DNA of 64,000 bases from Anoplopoma fimbria (Eukaryota > Chordata > Actinopteri > Perciformes > Anoplopomatidae), in contig NC_072450.1 of the NCBI RefSeq assembly GCF_027596085.1, forward strand, positions 1,234,103 through 1,298,102, written 5' to 3'. The notes below the pieces were generated by a model. It saw only the letters and a list, made by a program, of their open reading frames with translations. It ran no database searches and was not told where the DNA came from. Within the stretch, counting starts at the first letter, position 1. Each line of letters opens with the position of its first letter. Of the stretch, positions 38,335 through 51,724 are shown piece after piece. Made by a program: the position numbers and the translations under genes.

Positions 38335-38585
38335 TGTTCCAAGTCGCATGGAAATATGTTTTTCTGACAATTATGACTGTTGTTTCTGGCTGTGATAAAC
38401 AGTCTAGTTTTGGTGATTGTTTAAAGAAAAAATGCTTTTGCATCTTGCAGCAGGTTTTTGGGTTCAGAAGGTTAATTTATGTGCTTATTTTGACTCAAAC
38501 CACAATCTCTTCCTAAACTTACCCAAGTGGTTTGGTTTCAGCTCACCGAATTAACCACACGTCGAAAACTTCAACCGTTTCATTA
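38335..38585 (-). repeat. Interspersed repeat family B fragment at 38.3 kb
   Basis: Weakly preserved: tcctaaacttacccaagtgg and ccgaattaaccacacgtcga correspond to the reverse of the middle of the family. Confidence 0.35.
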
Positions 38586-39164
38586 CTTAAGGGATTCTTG
38601 CCATTTAATGTGCTGCTAACAGAATTTAAAGTACTGCATATAAGCAGCTCTACATGAAAGCATGTTGAATTCACCAAGGAGAGTTTCAATAAGATCTCTT
38701 CATGGAAGGAGACACAGAGAAAATGAGAAAAATCCTGCCTTCACCTCATGATTAAGTTTTTATGACCTTGGTTGCGGTCAGGACGGCGGTGTTCGTCCTA
38801 CACAGAGTCGACAGAAAAAAGAGGTGGAGGAATGGAAAGATGAAGGACATTCAATTACCTCACCCCCCGCCTTCATGCCCCTTTTCACTTATTACACCGC
38901 CCATAGAGGATATTACATAAACACATCAGGCCGACCATCCAAGGAGACGCGGTGATACTGAGCGGTGAGTCACGGCGTTCTAGGCGTCTATCATTCTCAG
39001 TCCGACCAGACATCAGCTGTCAGAGGAAACAGTGATTGGACGGATCAGCCGGAGGAGCCTTGACTTGTGAGTGACTCGGCAGGAAGTAATGCCGATAACA
39101 TTCAGGAAGAGTCGAGGCATTTTGAGAGATATGCCATCACAGAGATATCAGGATCAACCACAGA

Positions 39165-39960
39165 CTGTATATAAAAAGTGGAAGTTATTGAGTTTGGCAA
39201 TTTCGCTGTCGCCATCTTTGATTTCGGTCGTCGGCATGTTGGTTTTTTAACCAGTAAACAAGAAGTGACCATATTTGGAGTGAGGAGGAGTGACGTAGAG
39301 ACGCCGTATAAATCTCTGGTAGCGGTAATCCAATTATTCCCTTTGAATTAGGTTTGATCGTATTTTAAATAACTTTATGGGTTTTGGTCGTAGTGTGCCG
39401 TCACTGCCACAATTATATAAATGTATCCTCATACAACGTTTTTATACGATTTCTTACCAAACGTTACTGCTCATTTTTGATGCGTTTTCAACACTTGTAC
39501 TTAATCTTTTGTCTTTTCAAAATGAACTTCAGTCTTCACAGAAAACTCAGTTAGGTTTAGGAAACAAAACTACTTGTAAAATACTCAGTTAGGGTTATGA
39601 AAAGATTGTAAAATAGTTAGTTTAGTTTAGGAAAAGATTGTAAAATACTGAGTTAGGGTTATGAAAAGATTGTAAAATACTTAGTTAGGTTTAGGAAAAG
39701 ATCATCATTTGGGTTAAATAACCACATAAGTGTTGTTACTAAGTACGAATGTTATATAACAATAAAATGAGCCTTTACTTTTTGTTTCACACAGAATGAA
39801 CAGAAGTCTCCTGGCTGAAAGATTGTGGTTTGCTGGACATTTTCTCATATGCTTCTATAAAACCAGAGGAGTCGCCCCCCCCTGGTCAGTAGAGGGAATG
39901 CACGTTAAAGAAACTTCTGCATCGGCTTCACTCTTCAGAGCCGGAGGTTGCTGCCTGTAT
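39165..39960 (-). repeat. Interspersed repeat family A, copy split by a family B element
   Basis: Left piece 39165-39330 (gactgtatataaaaagtgg, gccatctttgatttcggtcg, gaggaggagtgacgtagaga). Right piece 39837-39960 (cttctataaaaccagaggag, cgccccc, cggaggttgctgcctg). Both are in minus orientation and in the expected order, but about 200 bases of core are replaced by about 500 bases of family B (39380-39835). This is a nested structure that gives a relative age: B arrived in or after A here. Confidence 0.65.
39380..39835 (+). repeat. Interspersed repeat family B, copy at 39.4 kb, with local tandem expansion
   Basis: Marker words tcaaaatgaacttcagtctt and ggaaaagatcatcatttggg, ending agtctcctggctgaaagatt. 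Bases 39545-39710 contain about five imperfect repeats of a block of roughly 31 bp built on cagttaggtttagga and gattgtaaaatact. It lies inside a family A copy. Confidence 0.6.
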
Positions 39961-42104
39961 TCAAAGCTTTAGCAGAGATGTTTGGCCTCCGTCAAAACAG
40001 CAACATTTATTTTTATAAACAATTATTATTAGTCACATTACTACCTATTTTCATCCTGAGAAATGTAGTCTTAATCATATGAATCATTTATGCATACATT
40101 GTAGTCTTTATAAGAAAACCTTATTTTATTTCAGCGTTGGGAGGGTATGTGAAGTCAGAGGCTTTCCAGTTAAAGCAGGAGGCCTGGCTGCTGCCAACAC
40201 TTGTAGAGACCTATAACATATCTGTTTCATACCCGTTGACTTTCATCTGCAAGCAGAGCGACACACAAACAGCAGGTCCTGACCCAGCCAAGTCCTCACA
40301 GGATCTAAAAACAGGGTCTGTCCACTCCGTTGGCCTCTTTACTCTCTGCACCAACAGTCTTTCATCAGCTGACATCAGATCCTGCTTATGATGAGAGGCC
40401 AAAACCAGCACTGGCTGTCTTATACCAAAAATAGCACCGCTCCAATTAGCCCGTCCTCAGAACAACTATGTCAGACAGAATGAGCGCTGATGCCAATTTG
40501 GGACGCTGCCGTGTTCTGCTAACGGGAAATCACGTGTACCGAAAGAAAACTGAGTCAAAGGTCAGATAAAACTGAGACTGCAGAGGTGATGAGAAACGTT
40601 AGAGCTCAGGCTCAAATCAGGTTTGAAACAATCACAGGGGTAACTGTCCGTACGGATAAACCGGTTCACGTTAACCATCACAGTGTGAAATAAAGTTTTA
40701 TTGATTCTTGTTATCGGCCGATATTAAATATATACGACCAGGACATCAGCATTTATGCTTTCTATTCGCTGATTCCTGTAATCCACAGGAGGAGAGCTAG
40801 TAACGTTAGCAGCACTGCTAACTGCTAACGTAAGAAGGTTCCATTCGGTTCAAATATGATGCGTTCAGGCTCTGTTCAGTATAAATGAGTATTGGACAAA
40901 GGTAAGTTGTAATGTTATCATGATGTGTTCAAATGCAATCTCGTAAAATTTAGTTTTTGATCAAAAAATGTAGTTTTCGGTGAGAAAGGAGATATTTTCA
41001 CATCAACATCAAATGTGAGTCTTAAACCTGCACTTCAGTCTCCTCATTCATTTCATTGAGACCATTCTGTTGGGGCAGTTGGGGTCCCGACAAGGAGGTG
41101 AAGAGCTGACAAGAACTGGGAAGGAAGTTCATCCAGTTTGGTTCCAAAGAGACGAAGGGTAGAACCTAATCATCACGAAGCGTACCAGCTGCTCTTCTTC
41201 AGATGTCTATTATTCAAACCACAGCAACAATCTATTTTTCCCGCTCTGCAGAAGTGAGACTGTTATCGTCCATGAAAAGAGCTATGAACACGAAGGCTGT
41301 GTCAGCCGTTAAAGAGACATTAAAATATCTGGTCTGAGCGGGTCGCACACTGTAGTAACACCGTGTCATCACGCTGAGTCATCACAGCCACCAAACACCA
41401 AACACAATCATTCCAATGTAACAAAAACACAACGGTTCTCACTTTAAGGTCATTATACACTAAATAAAACATACTTTATAATATTATATTCAATTTCCCT
41501 CAATATATCTTCCTACATGCTATACACAGTGACTTTCAATTTATATGGGTTTCCTGCATCAGCGTTTGTCGAGGGTTAATACTAGGTAACTGAAATTATG
41601 AAGATCTTTGTCACATATGATCAATCTTTCTGCCCTAATGACAAAACAAAGTTTTACTTTAAACACATGTGAGACATGCAGTATCCAGTGGCAGGAAATA
41701 TAACAAATAATAGGCAGCAAGCAGGCATTACATAATTGGAGTTAGAAACAGTCAAAAACGTTATGTGATAAAAAAAAAAAGAGAGAGAGAGCCGAAAACA
41801 TGAATGCTAATGGTGACTGAAAACTTCCAAAGCTCCAGAACAGATAAAATAACGGTCACTCTGAGACGTCTGAGCTGAAAAACAAAAACATCCTTCAAAG
41901 GAAAAAGAAAGAATAAAAAGATAACTATCAGGACTCAGAATCTGTCAAAGATGTTTCTAAACTTTGTTCTCAAACTGTCTGGCAGTTTAAAACTCTCTGT
42001 GCTGGCTGTCTCGGTGTGTAAATGCAAAGTAAAAGTGATAAGAAGCAAGAATCTAGGGATGTGGAGTTTAGAAAAGACGGAAAAACTAAAAGTATTAAAA
42101 GTTT
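39961..42104. other. Non-coding stretch, nothing recognised
   Basis: Opposed frames at 40137-40411 carry no domain. Confidence 0.45.
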
Positions 42105-42370
42105 AACATCTGTACTTCAGTAACGCAACTTTCGTAGTTATTTAAACCCAAAGCACGATCTTTTCCTGAACCTAACTTACTCGTTTGTTTTCTAAACCTA
42201 AGTAAGTTATTTACTGTGAAGATGGAAGTTTATTTTGAATAGAATGTATGTGTGTAATGAGAAATTGACATGGGTTGCAGAATATTCATAGAAAACGCAC
42301 GAAAAATGAGGAACTTTTTCGTAAGATATCGAACTAACCGTTGTATGAGGATACATTAAAATAAGCTTAG
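42105..42370 (-). repeat. Interspersed repeat family B, copy at 42.1 kb
   Basis: Contains gcacgatcttttcctgaacc, gttttctaaacctaagtaag, gaagatggaagtttattttg, aaaacgcacgaaaaatgag and cgttgtatgaggatac, in the opposite orientation to the 39.4-kb copy for the first half. Confidence 0.55.
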
Positions 42371-43834
42371 GCTAACAATACACAAATCTAGCATTATATT
42401 TGCTGAACTAAGCTTCCAACAAAAAACAACAACATGAAGTTAAAATAACATTAACAAAACAAGGCTACCATAAATTGCATGGCATGAATGACGTGATATT
42501 AGCAGGGCTAACATGAAGTTAATGATCCAATATCAGCGAACCAAATACAGAAGAAACTTAATAATCGCAGTTTTAAGCTCAGAAATCCAACAAAAACTAC
42601 CAAGGCGTGAAGCTAACATATCAGCAGGAAGTTACATCATTTACAAAACACACGGCTAACATGGAATTAGCGGAATAATATAATATAATCTACTATATTA
42701 TTATTTCAATTGTGTGGTTTTTTTTTAATGAAAAAAACCCAACAATATAAGTTAGTTTAACAAAGTAAAAGTATAACATTTTGTATTTTTCATGGTTTAC
42801 TGACTTTAGTTTTGAAATGATTTTTGGGACGATGACAAAACAAAAATGAGTCTTGTAGAGCAGCTGCTATAACCAAACAACAAAGGGATCTGTATCTGAC
42901 TATATTGATCATCAATGATCAGTTATTAGTATATCTAAATCCAAAAGTTATATTTGCTCCCTTTTTTCCTTTTGTGCTGATCTGAAACGCGAGTTTTATT
43001 ATTCGTTGCACCACTAAAAATATTCCATTATTCAAGATGTTGTGAAAATGCATTTTCAAGCTAATACTGGCCTTATTTTAATGCAAAGATAGTGATAACA
43101 CCAGTAATAATAAAGATAACAGTAATCCCAGAATCAATTACTGAGTCAGCTGTGTTCACCGTTAACTCGGTCCAGGTTTGAGTCTGACTTGGCTCACACT
43201 TAATATTCAGCACGCCGACGTCCAACACTGGAGCAACATGAATTTTTAATTTGAGTGATGATCTCCTGTAAGAGAATAATCTCTCCGGGGGCTGACGCCT
43301 GGAAAGATTTCTGAAACCGCCGCTGGAACTGAGCGAGGCGTCGCTGGCAGAGACGGTGAGGACGGCGATGGGAGTCGAACCCCCCCGAGACAAAATACAG
43401 GAAACAGAACATCATCAGTTCATGATGTCTGAGGGATCCGAGGATTCAGCTATGAGATGAAGGGTTTTAGTTTAGTGTGTTTGCTGGAAGAACTTTCTCT
43501 CAACCTGCCACATCGTCTTTAAATGATTGATTCCTCTTGTTTCTCTGCACGCCATTCAACAGACCTTAAGGTGGAAGGGTCCTGAACTTGTTGCTCTACT
43601 TTACTAACTGAGAGGTCGAGAGTCGAGTCCGAACGGGTTTCTTCTGAACTGGAGATCATCTCATCAGAGCTTTAACCTCGCAGTTAGTATGCAGCACCGA
43701 CTCCAGTCATTAAAGCAGCACAACCTCAGAGACCTGTTTTATTCTAACAAACTTTGTCATGGCGGGTCCACGAGTTCAGTCTTTATGCCTCATATGGACA
43801 GTACACACCCCTAATAAGTGAAGTCAAAGCTTCA
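42371..43834. other. Non-coding stretch, nothing recognised
   Basis: A 106-codon minus-strand frame at 43073-43393 ends in a hydrophobic run (GITVIFIITGVITIFALK), but has no supporting splice sites or family resemblance. Confidence 0.4.
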
Positions 43835-44165
43835 TGTCTTAAAGCTGCATCCTCTCTCCTGTCCACCAGGGGGCGACTCCTCTGGTTGTATAGAAGTCTA
43901 TGAGAAAATGACTCTACTTCTCTCTTGATTTATTCCCTCAGTAAACATTGTAAACATGAGTTTATGGTCTCAATCTCTAGTTTCAAGTCTTCTTCAATAC
44001 AGCATGATGTTCATTTAGTAAATGATGCTCCATTTAGAGTCAAACAGACCATAAAGCAGGGGATGCTTTAGGGCGGGGCTACTGTGATGACAGATTGTCA
44101 ATCACTGGTTGCAAAAATAACAACATGGCGACACCAAAATGCCAAACTCAAGGCTTTTTCCAAGA
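43835..44165 (+). repeat. Interspersed repeat family A, copy 5
   Basis: Core complete from aaagctgcatcctctctcct to tagggcggggctac. A deletion then joins to the arm: cactggttgcaaaaataaca, acatggcgacaccaaaatgc, caaactcaaggc. The inner near-palindrome is missing. Confidence 0.8.
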
Positions 44166-47100
44166 AATGTAATGTGTTTTATGTGTGTTTGTGATTCCGA
44201 GGGTAAATCCCAAAATGGCAAACCCATTACCAACCCAAAGAAGGAATAACCGAATAGTCTGTATGTAGTTCCTGATACAGTTGGACCACATTTTCCCATC
44301 ATGAATTATTAAGACTCACAAGGTAAAAAAACCACACCAGCCTTCATGTTCCCCTGAGGATGAATCCTCTCTCGTTGGACACTCTATGAGTTTCCCGGTA
44401 GAGCCAACCATGAGGTTGACTTTGTAAACAACATTTTCAAACTACGGCTAGAATAGTTTGTCAATATTCATGGTCCGTGGAGTTGTGTGTAATCTTCTTT
44501 TCCATAAAGATTACTTACATTTCAGCTGAGCTCACTCTCAGTTCGACCGACACATTAATGGTGGAGTGCAGGACTTTTACATATAAATGAATGTGTACAG
44601 ATGTCAGGTTGGTCTTTGTTAAATACGTATTCAGTGTTCCTCATAATCACACGTCGACAGTTTTAAGCGTTTAATTCGGTTGAAGATGAAGAACAGTATT
44701 CGTCTCTCTGTTCCTGATTTGTTGAAGCGTTGCAGCTTCTCCATATCTCAGCAGTTAGCTTTAGTAACGTGAGTTAAAAATACTATAAAACATGTCCTTA
44801 GGGTGGTGCATTAAAATCTTCCAGTACACTTCAGCTTAACAAGAACTTGTTTTCTTGCGAGAAACAAGCAAATCTAACAATGTTGAAGACAGATTAGTGT
44901 GTTTTGTTGTCTTTTGAAAAGCTTGACTATAGTCTGAGTTTAAAAGTATTGTAAAATGAATCAATCAAAGCAATTTCGCCCAAACGGCAAAAATACATCC
45001 GCTCAAATCTTTGACGTCAAGTTGAAGTCTGCAAGACAAACTGTAGCAGCAGACCTGAGATCTGAACGGAGACATACTTCTGATTACCATGTTGTTAGCA
45101 TGTTCTTAGCATGTCTGATTCCAGTTTGTGTCTGTAAATAAACATGAAGCTTGCTACCTGTTCTAGGATCGTCATGCCGATAGTAACGATGAGTGATTGA
45201 CATGTCCATCTGTCTCTCCTCTTGGACACTTTCCACCACCGCTGGCTCATTTCCTGCTCTTTAATGTCACTTAAAACTTTCTGAACTCGCGGTGCGTTCA
45301 GGAGCAGCGTGCGTTTCTGTTGTTATGCAGGTCAGAAGCGTCTGTAATTTCTTGTTTAGTCGGCGGCCGAGCCTCGCCGCTCAAACACCGCTGCCTCAGC
45401 TTTGTCCCTGTCAGCATGACGAATCACTCGTCTGATTTCAGAGCAGCACTCCTCCGATGGGACGCGAGTCATTTAGGTAACAAATTGGCTTCGATTACTT
45501 TCCAGATTGCTGCTGAAGTGACTCTCAGTCATGTTGCTTCTGAGACGGCGGGAGCATTTTAATAACGCCACCTGAGGTTTGGACAACTTCCTGTTCTCCT
45601 CTGAGTCGTCCTTCTCTTCCTTTTGTTGCCGTTCAGTTTCTCCTCCATTAGTCAGTCTGCAGACAATTAATAAAAATGGACACTCTGAAAATGGATTATC
45701 TTATTTAAAAAGACTTTATTAGGTAAAGCATTCAGGGATTACTTCCCCTTTCCGCTGAAGGTGCAGAAATAAGAAAAAAGAAACTGTAATTCTCAAAGGA
45801 CCTCAAAGGGTGAAATGTTTCTTTAACTGAGCTGCTAAACAAACAGCTCCTCAATGCTCGGTTGATATTTGTCACGTATTAAATTAGGAACATTTGCAGA
45901 CATTTGACACCAAATCGAAACCTTTTCTATGTAAATGAGCCTCAATGTAAATACAGTGAAATACACAAAGATCAGCGCTGAGAGAGGAACACAGTTACAG
46001 TGATGTTATTAAAGTCTGCAGAGAGTGTGTGTTGACTGAAGCTTTTATAAAAAGTGTCCGTTATAAACTAATTTATTTTGGGATGCAGTGACAGTTGTGT
46101 CTTAAAAGATAAATGAATAAAGCTCCTCTACGTGACATTTTTGAAAAATACCTAATCACGTTAATGTGCTCAGTGTCGCTTAATGGAGAGACGTACTTGT
46201 TGTTTCTGCTGCATGTTTTTGAGAAAATTCAAAATCTTTCCTCATTACTCATGTATTATTTCCCCCTCCTACATATGTGTGTGAGCTTTGCTGTGCAGAG
46301 GTGTATATAGACAAAATAAAAGTAGAGGAGAGGAATGAACCAGAGTACGAACACGAGACTGACTGTTATTCCTCATAACCGACACTTGTCCATATGGATG
46401 ATTTCAATAGGACGCAAAAAAAGGACAAATTGCACCTCAACTGCAACCCTTTATGGACATGTTTAAGTTGTAATATCTTTTGTGAATGGTACTTTAAAAT
46501 GGGGCAGATAGCGGCTGTTATCGATTCGCTGTTGAAATCACAACTCAGAGTTCAACTTATCACCAAAACAAATGATGACGACAAATATTACAGACTGAGT
46601 TTTTTTCAACCTAATTAAAATGTAACCTGTGAAAACAAAAAACTATGAAGAAATGCATTACGATATTTGTCAATGGATAGAATAAAGACCAAATGAAATG
46701 GATAATTACTGCGAAACACAGTGACATGGACACTGTGTGAACTATTGAGGCTGTTGCCATGGTGACGACGACACCTTTAAACTGGTACCTGTAGACCTCT
46801 AAAGAAGGTAACAGCTGTAGCCTCCTCTTGAAAATAAAAAGATGTTACAACGTGTTTGCAAAAGCCAGCATTGATTTTTTTTTTTTTAAATCTCTCTCTA
46901 GTATTTCCTGTTGGAATAAATGTCCATGTATCGGGGTCAGAGGTCGCTGTCAATCAGCGGTTGCCGTGGTTTCCGTCCCACGCCAGCCTGTGCGTGTCCC
47001 TGAATGTGCCTTCTGTTCATGAGTGGGAATGTCCTCAGAAACACAAACAGCAGCTGCTGCTCTGACTCACATCTTTTTATGACAAATGTTTTAACTCTTA

Positions 47101-48084
47101 TTATCATCATGTTTATTTCTAAGGACTTTCAGAGTATTTGTGTTGTGGGTTTGTCTGTTTCTCTGTGTGCTTTATTTTTGCTGTTATTTATCATTTACCT
47201 GCTGCTAACCCAGAGAGCTCAGGTCCTCATCTGTGACGCTCTGTGAAAACATAAAACATTAAATAACATTATTTTACTGAAACATCTGTGAAGACATCTG
47301 CTCCTTCTGACTCGCATACTGATGCTTCTAAAACAAATCAAAATGCTTCCTCGTGGCACGTTAACCCTCACAGAGTCAATGTGAGACACAGATTATTATT
47401 ATTATTTTGTGCTGATTTGAAATGATTCAGAGAGACAAACTTTAGATATGTGTGTGAGAGGCTGAAGCCAGAAGCTTAGAACTCAGATCTACACCATAGA
47501 CAAATAATATTTAAATCAACTAATGGTCAGAGCGGCGGCCATTTCTAAGTGTACTGAACATCCATATAAACTAAACTGACTTATGGAAAGTCGCAGACTC
47601 ACTGAGGTGAGGTTGAGCAGTAACGACTTAAACGAGCGGTGGATATAAACTCAGAGTTAATGAGTTAAATTTAAGAACTTAATGTTTCATCCAAAAACTC
47701 TTTTCACAGCGTAGGAAAGCACATTGCTATTGGAAGTAGTGTGACAACGTGTCAGAATGTCAAACCGCTGCATCATTTACAGAAAAAGCTAAAAAACGTA
47801 GTGGAGGTCTTAGATATTAAACCACGGCCACTTCTGAATGACGAAAGCCTCGACGCAGAGTCGACAAATAAGACATCTGCAGTAGTTTGGAAATAGCGAT
47901 ATGGGGCGCTGAATTTAAACGATTTACTGTTATTAGCTTGCTAACGTTAGCTAAACTGTTATTCTTCTTATCAAATAGCTTAAGAAGCTTTACCATCTCC
48001 TAAATTTCATCCAGATTCGAGACACTTGATGAAATGGTGAGTGGACCTGGCCAACGTCAACTGCTTTTAACTGAAGGTTGAGGA
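44166..48084. other. Non-coding stretch with a family C fragment
   Basis: cttcatgttcccctgaggat at 44342 is the family C end. The rest shows no recognisable gene. 46300 has a simple aataaaa run. Confidence 0.45.
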
Positions 48085-48265
48085 AACATCTTGGACATGG
48101 TTAAAGAAAAAACCTGTTGACTGTTTCCTGTGAAGAAGGAAGATTATTTAAAAGACTGTATGCGTTTAACGAGCCCGCGTTGCTCAACTTTTGAGGAAAT
48201 CGCACAAAAAACGAGGATACATTTTATGTAAGATATCAAACAAATCGTCATCTGAAGACACGTTG
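48085..48265 (-). repeat. Interspersed repeat family B, copy at 48.1 kb
   Basis: Contains gaagaaggaagattatttaa, gcgtttaacgagc, aaacgaggatacattttatg and taagatatcaaacaaatcgt. Confidence 0.5.
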
Positions 48266-49564
48266 GTTAAGTCGTTTGCTGTTGTTTTTCCGTCGGGGAC
48301 ATTCTCATTCTTACAATCCCTCTGAACGCCTTAAAGTCTAAAGTAATTCTTCATGTCAGACGCAGACGTAGGAACAGAATCATTGTGCAGCAGAGCGGTT
48401 TACGTTGTGAACAAGGCTTCACTTTTGTTTTAAATGCACTCTACATCTGCTTCAGTCATTAAAGCTTCATCTTGCATGCCGTCATGTGAATATGTAACGA
48501 GCAGGGACTTGAGTTAATCCTGTCTGCGTGTTATCTGTGTGGCTCTCTGTAAATGTCATTCTCAACCACTCACGTCGCTGCATTAATTAAGTTTGTCCTG
48601 CGCCGCCATGCGTCCGTGTGAAGCTGTTTACTGACCCCTCGGGGCCGAGCTCCACCGACCCCACGCTCCATCAGCAGCCTGCACACTCACAGCTCAATTA
48701 GTCCTCATTATAATCAGCAGAAAACACTGTCAAAACTCATTTTTCTGCAAAGAACGTGTGTTCAGCCGGGCGCTCTGCTGACCTCGGTGTTTTCTGTGCC
48801 GAGCTGTGACTTGAAATGTGACAAAGGGGCAATCCGAAAAAAAACCTGCCTGCGTTCGGTAGATACAGTACAGCTGGCAGAAAGAAAACGCTGGAGGAAG
48901 AAGAAGCCAAAGATTTCCTCCTCTGGCTCATGCAAATTCACGTTACTGTCATCAGACTCCAAAACTGTCAAAAAAATCTTGATTTCCGTTCTATCTGCTC
49001 CGTTCAGCTGCAGCTGAAGTCAGACTCAGTTAGTGTGTTCTGTGGAGCAGCTATGACTCACTGCTGATTCTGATGCATTCAGGTTTGGTGGTGTCACACG
49101 GAGTCAGCAGCTCTGCAGCGCTCAACACGCACACTTTCTCTCTTTTTTCTGCTTCTGCATGTTGCTCAGCAACCTCGCATGATGTAAATGTGCTTGTATT
49201 TAAACACAAAAACAAATAGAGGACCACAGTAAAAAAAGGCCTGTTTGCTCTTCTTCAGTACAGAGACGTCTGATAAATCTTGACTGAATCTCATTCACAA
49301 GCTGCTAATCTCTATTATTGATTCACAGATTTCAGACAAAAAAGAAGTACTTACATTTGAATACTTGCCAATAGCGAATACTGATACGAGTACTTCATAA
49401 TACCATTAAACAGAGTAAGTTCTTCTAAGTAGGGATGTTAATAATGACCTGTTTAACTGTGCTATCAGTTAAACAGTTAAAAATAAATATTAAAAATAAG
49501 AACTGAACAAAACTCAGAGGAACGTCTTGTCGCATAAAGGAGAATAAGACGGGTCCGCCTTAAA
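48266..49564. other. Non-coding stretch; part may be conserved
   Basis: 48570-48760 is repeat-free and CpG-richer (gcgccgccatgcgtccgtgt, cacagctcaattagtcctca). No exon can be supported. Confidence 0.35.
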
Positions 49565-49776
49565 GATCTATTTGACTCTAATTGACCATCATTTACTAAA
49601 TGAACATCATGCTGTATTGAAGAAGACTTGAAACTAGAGATTGAGACCATAAACTCATGTTTACAATGTTTACTGAGGGAATAAATCAAGAGAGAAGTAG
49701 AGTCATTTTCTCATAGACTTCTATACAACCAGAGGAGTCGCCCCCTGGTGGACAGCAGAGAGAATGCAGCTTTAAG
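49565..49776 (-). repeat. Interspersed repeat family A, copy 6 (core only)
   Basis: Minus orientation, from tctatttgactctaattgac to gagaatgcagctttaag. Both arms are missing. It contains the (agaagtctatgagaaaatga)-type word shared by copies 1, 3, 4 and 5. Confidence 0.8.
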
Positions 49777-51522
49777 ATTTTCACTTTTCAGACGCAGAGG
49801 TTCATTTTCTGGATTCAATCCATGTGATTTAAATAACTTCACTCTTTTAATTCCTGACACATCTGTCAAAAATCATGTTATTAATAAACAGGATAGGAAA
49901 AATAAACTTTTAGCAGTGGAGAACACTGGAATACACACTGGCCGGTCGGTTTACCTGAGTTATTTGTGCATCCTAGAGTCTTTTTTTCTGTCAACAATGT
50001 CACCTTCAGAGTGCGTTGAACATTTGTGCAGCAGAGAGTTTCTCGAGTTTTGTGTGCAGCTATTTGAGTCCGACATCCTCATTTATCATTCTTGTCAAAA
50101 CAACCGAGGAAAGAGAGAAAGTGAGACCTACCAACCTGAGACGGAGTTCTGTTGGACGGACGGATAAATGTCCTCTGTCTCAAGTCCGGACTGTTTTCAG
50201 ACTTCAGCAGGAGACACATAGTCCACACATAATAATGTAACATTATAATATAAAGTTTCCTGTATGAGCTACAGTGTGTTTTACTGCTTTAAAGGGACTA
50301 ATTTAATCTCAGAGGAGTTAAAGTCAGTCAGTCGATGTTCTTACAGTGAATCTGTTCTGTTATTTAGCTGCTTTATTAACTTTACAGCCTCCTGACTCTT
50401 TATAATATATATTATATCACATTTTTTAACAAAGGTAAGTAATTATATTAATAACTCTTAAGACTGCTGGGGCAATACTTTCAAATTCTCTTCTTATTTC
50501 AGACACTGTTAAATATTCCGATCAGGCTTAAAACGTAGCTGGGTGTGCATATTTTCAGTGACTTTAAAATATTTTCATTATTCAGTAATATTTCTCTGGA
50601 AAAGATTGTGTTTAAACATTTTTCACATATAGTACCAGAAATATCTGCAACAGCTGCTTTTGAAAAGACACCCATGATGCATTGCTGCATCTCTTATGGA
50701 GAGACTCGTAGTCGGACCCCTCTATAGTACTTCTGGAGGTCAAAACCTCCACAAAAAAACCTTTAATGTCTATACAATCACATTGTATGTATTTATACAT
50801 CAATCAAAATGTAGTTATTTCCTTATCAGTGTGAACAATGTCTGCTCACTACTGCTCCCTAAGGCCGGAGTGCAGAACACACCCCCTGTAACTATGGCTC
50901 CTGAGAACCGCAGATGATCTGGATGTTTTATTAAATATAATTCATTATATAGCGTTTTCATTTGGTCCAATTTTCGTAAACTCTAAATCTCAGGAACACC
51001 TGGAGGTCATTTCTAAAAAATCTGACATAAACATCCAACTGGACTCAAAGATGAACTGAATAGAGTTTGATGTTAAAAAGTCACTGTGAGCTCACAAAAA
51101 ACTTGGTTTCCCACAGTATCTCTGACTGCCACATGTGCAAAGCACCAATAGTAATTACGTTAGCCAAGATAGAAGAAACGTCGTCTACATGGAGGTAACA
51201 CTGGTGAACCCTGTGATATTCTGCATCACACACATGCTCGCATCTGTGAATCGACAACCTGAGTCCCTCAGAGGAGAGTCAGAATACGAGCAATTACAGA
51301 CTGTAAATACATTAAATGCTCTCATAGGTGGGTTTAGGATAATAACTTTAATATGAATCCAAATGGATATCCTGTGTAAATGTAAAATGAAGCGTTGGAC
51401 AGATGGAGGCTCCGGTGGCTTCACCTCGTCTTTTTGATGTGAAGGTTTGGAGCATGTGGGAGCTTTACAGTGTCAAAACCAGGATTACTGAGTGAACCCG
51501 GCTCACAGACGGCTGCTTTTCA

Positions 51523-51524
<2 letters not shown>

Positions 51525-51598
<74 letters not shown>

Positions 51599-51605
51599 TG
51601 TGTGT
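51525..51605. repeat. (TG)n microsatellite
   Basis: About 33 TG units, a GAGAGA interruption, then more TG. Confidence 0.98.
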
Positions 51606-51662
51606 GATGCATACAGCCACTGACACCATCAGGTGTGTTTGTTGACGTTTGATTATGATGCG

Positions 51663-51665
<3 letters not shown>

Positions 51666-51723
<58 letters not shown>
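51666..51723. repeat. (TG)n microsatellite
   Basis: 29 TG units, 60 bp after the previous tract. Confidence 0.98.

Positions 51724-51724
<1 letters not shown>

Noticed and set aside
43073..43393. 106-codon minus-strand frame with a hydrophobic end, possible membrane protein
   Set aside because: No signal peptide, splice sites or family resemblance; a hydrophobic run from AT-rich DNA is expected by chance.
49748..50167. 139-codon open frame
   Set aside because: It starts within a family A repeat; no domain, no splice context and ordinary non-coding composition.
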